The notes beneath the pieces are model-generated. The model saw only the letters and a list, made by a program, of their open reading frames with translations. It made no database searches and was not told the origin of the DNA. Made by a program: the position numbers and the translations under genes. A stretch of 64,000 nt of DNA from Parelaphostrongylus tenuis (taxonomy: Eukaryota > Nematoda > Chromadorea > Rhabditida > Metastrongylidae), in the NCBI GenBank assembly GCA_019055375.1, contig JAHQIW010004354.1, positions 1 through 64,000 on the forward strand. Reading direction: 5' to 3'. Positions 62,310-64,000 of this stretch are shown piece after piece (position 1 is the stretch's first letter; each line of letters opens with the position of its first letter).

Positions 62310-62640
62310 AAACTTAGATACTTGAACGGTCCGTCTTCATTGATAGTGCGGGCCCCAGCATGGAGAATCCGTGCGGAGTTCAATTATTTTGCTCCCTGGA
62401 GTCCGAGCTAAGTGTAGCCGGAGCTTCCTCAGATCGACACCACATCAGAGCTGTCGCTGGATTTGCGACTAATGGCTACTAGGACGGTAGTCAATCCTGG
62501 TGCGGTTTACTCTTAGCTGGACTTTTGTGTGGAAAAGTCGGAATTCTTTGCAGCTTAGGTGGCCCTGTTACGGGGAAGGAGGGGGAGGGGAAAGGAGTGT
62601 AATCCCCATGCTGCGATAGGCACTCCGGCACCCAGGAACA
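62310..62640 (+). repeat. REP-3 plus REP-2 composite, copy 2
   Basis: 62310-62370 matches REP-3 at 35880, and 62400-62570 matches REP-2 at 14280. Their joining suggests both are pieces of one larger element. Downstream is a G-rich run (ggggaaggagggggagggga). Confidence 0.45.
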
Positions 62641-63675
62641 CTTTCCAGCCACTAAGAGGAGGAAAACTACTTGGGAAAGACGACTCGCCGAAGTGAAATG
62701 AAAAACATTTTTGAACCAATAACCAACACATTTGTCATGGACTATTTTCCTGAATTTCTTCGAACATCTTCATTTCCACGGATTCTCAATGATATTATGA
62801 ACTCTCAACTTCAGAAGGGAGTAAGACCCTTTTTCCATCCTTGCCGATGGTCCCTGGTAGCCACTGCCCTGCCGAAGCCCTTGCTTTGTTATCATTTCAT
62901 ATAAAGCATCGAAGCTGCTACTAAAGAATCATCAACAGGTTGTTTAGTGCTTAGCACACGCCCTCGTTATAGAGAAAACTGAAGTTCAGCTCACCTCAGT
63001 TTTACAGTTTCGATCACTCAGCGTTTCTGGATACTAGTTACACATCAAAACACGCTGCTATAAAAGTTCTATATAAAAACCGCCACGTTCCTCTAATAGG
63101 AATGAAATATCTGATTTGGAAAGAAATGTACAATGATGACAGCCTGTCGAAGATTTTCCTTAATATACATGGCAGTTAGTTTACCACAAAGTTGATCTAT
63201 CTATGAATTTCAAATGAGAGATTAAGGTGAAGATCATTACTGACCACTGTCAGGACAACCTGCTAGATAAAAACCTTTCTGTTTAAACAAATTCTCTATT
63301 TGATTAATAGCTCGTGTACTCACGTACAACAATCACGAAAACACAGGTGAGTATCCAAGCGCAACAATGTACCTGAACGGAAGCCAAACAGTGGAGCTAT
63401 GTTAACCCCTTTATGAGAATTTGCCGTTTGAAAATGTGTAGCATGCTAGGACTGCCACCACTCTATTTCGATTCATTTCTTGAAGAGACGAAAAGGTCGA
63501 TAATCTCAGAATGAACAGCTTTTCCTCAGCACTGCTCACTACAAGTGAATTGCATAAAACACATAAAAATATTAGGTCTTCTCTTAAGTTTTGGCACTGG
63601 AGCAATAAGCACTAAATTCATTAACCCTAAATAATCAAAATTGCTTATCAACACTTCAAGGTATGCGTCATAAGC
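62641..63675. other. Unassigned 3' region
   Basis: I expected the last ifta-1 exons here but recognised none. The plus frame 62671-62904 has no domain. Nothing else is supported. Confidence 0.35.
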
Positions 63676-64000
63676 CTAAACACATTTCTGCCATCTCTCA
63701 GGCAACAAAACATTCTGCCTTATGCAGAAAATTCCAAGCCTTTTCTTAATACCAAATTTATCCGTACATGCTGCTCGTCTGGTATCCATCGACCCTTTTT
63801 CACTTCTTGCCTGCTGCCTTCGATATTCTGCTGATTGTCGCATAACTACAGGCAAAATCGTCGGCCAACTTTTTGGTAGTCGAGGTTGGATCCTTTTCAA
63901 TTGCTTTAATGACGGCGCTTGAGCCTTTGAACGGTTGATGTTCGCAAAGGCGGTCTGTGTGCCACGCTTCTCAATTCGTATTTGTAAAGCAGCAAATTGC
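63676..64000 (-). mobile_element. Internally deleted mariner-like element (runs off window)
   Basis: On the minus strand about 63960-63815 encodes the second helix-turn-helix of a mariner transposase (VIKAIEKDPTSTTKKLADDF, then YATISRI). After a stop or frame change the sequence goes straight to the C-terminal end (LPERWQKCV at 63702-63676). The catalytic core is missing. It is a different lineage from the copy at 8.1 kb. Confidence 0.7.

Noticed and set aside
1..64000. CRISPR arrays, bacterial operons, rRNA genes
   Set aside because: No regularly spaced identical repeats, no ribosome-binding-site-led gene strings and no rRNA-like sequence were seen; the spliced genes are eukaryotic.

Overview
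The window looks like nuclear DNA of a nematode, most likely a clade V (strongylid or hookworm-like) species. It is AT-rich, introns end in TTTCAG-type acceptors, exons are short (40-210 bp), and the introns carry mariner relics, RTE-type retroposon tails, tRNA-derived SINEs and fold-back elements. The species call is inference; the multi-exon eukaryotic gene structure is read directly. Most long open frames here are chance frames; the real genes were found by joining short exons at splice sites.

Layout. Positions 1-3342 are a giant, almost perfect inverted repeat that runs into the left window edge. Positions 3343-7172 are intergenic with one tRNA pseudogene. Positions 7173-17312 (+) hold an intact 11-exon gene that joins in phase to 388 codons: an N-terminal coiled-coil half and a C-terminal RhoGDI-like domain. 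Its introns contain a broken mariner, two adjacent fold-back MITEs, an antisense ORF, a tandem array and another MITE. Positions 17.3-43.1 kb are a repeat-rich stretch with no confident gene: an RTE tail, a ~165-bp-unit array, a SINE, a mariner N-terminus, a CA microsatellite and three weak exon candidates. From 43177 (+) to past 62124 lies the WDR35/IFT121 orthologue (C. elegans ifta-1), an IFT-A subunit of cilia. Thirty exons were recovered by similarity to the vertebrate protein as I remember it. An X-box-like motif sits 87 bp upstream of its start codon. The last ~100 codons were not found. A truncated mariner closes the window.

Two themes stand out. First, one repeat family links the giant palindrome, two tandem arrays and the arms of a smaller MITE, which suggests a fold-back element family. 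Second, the ifta-1 frame is clearly recognisable but carries several single-base defects (a TAA, two frame slips, a GG acceptor and two phase breaks), while the RhoGDI-like gene has none. This is either gene decay or local consensus error. All alignments were done by eye; no search was run.
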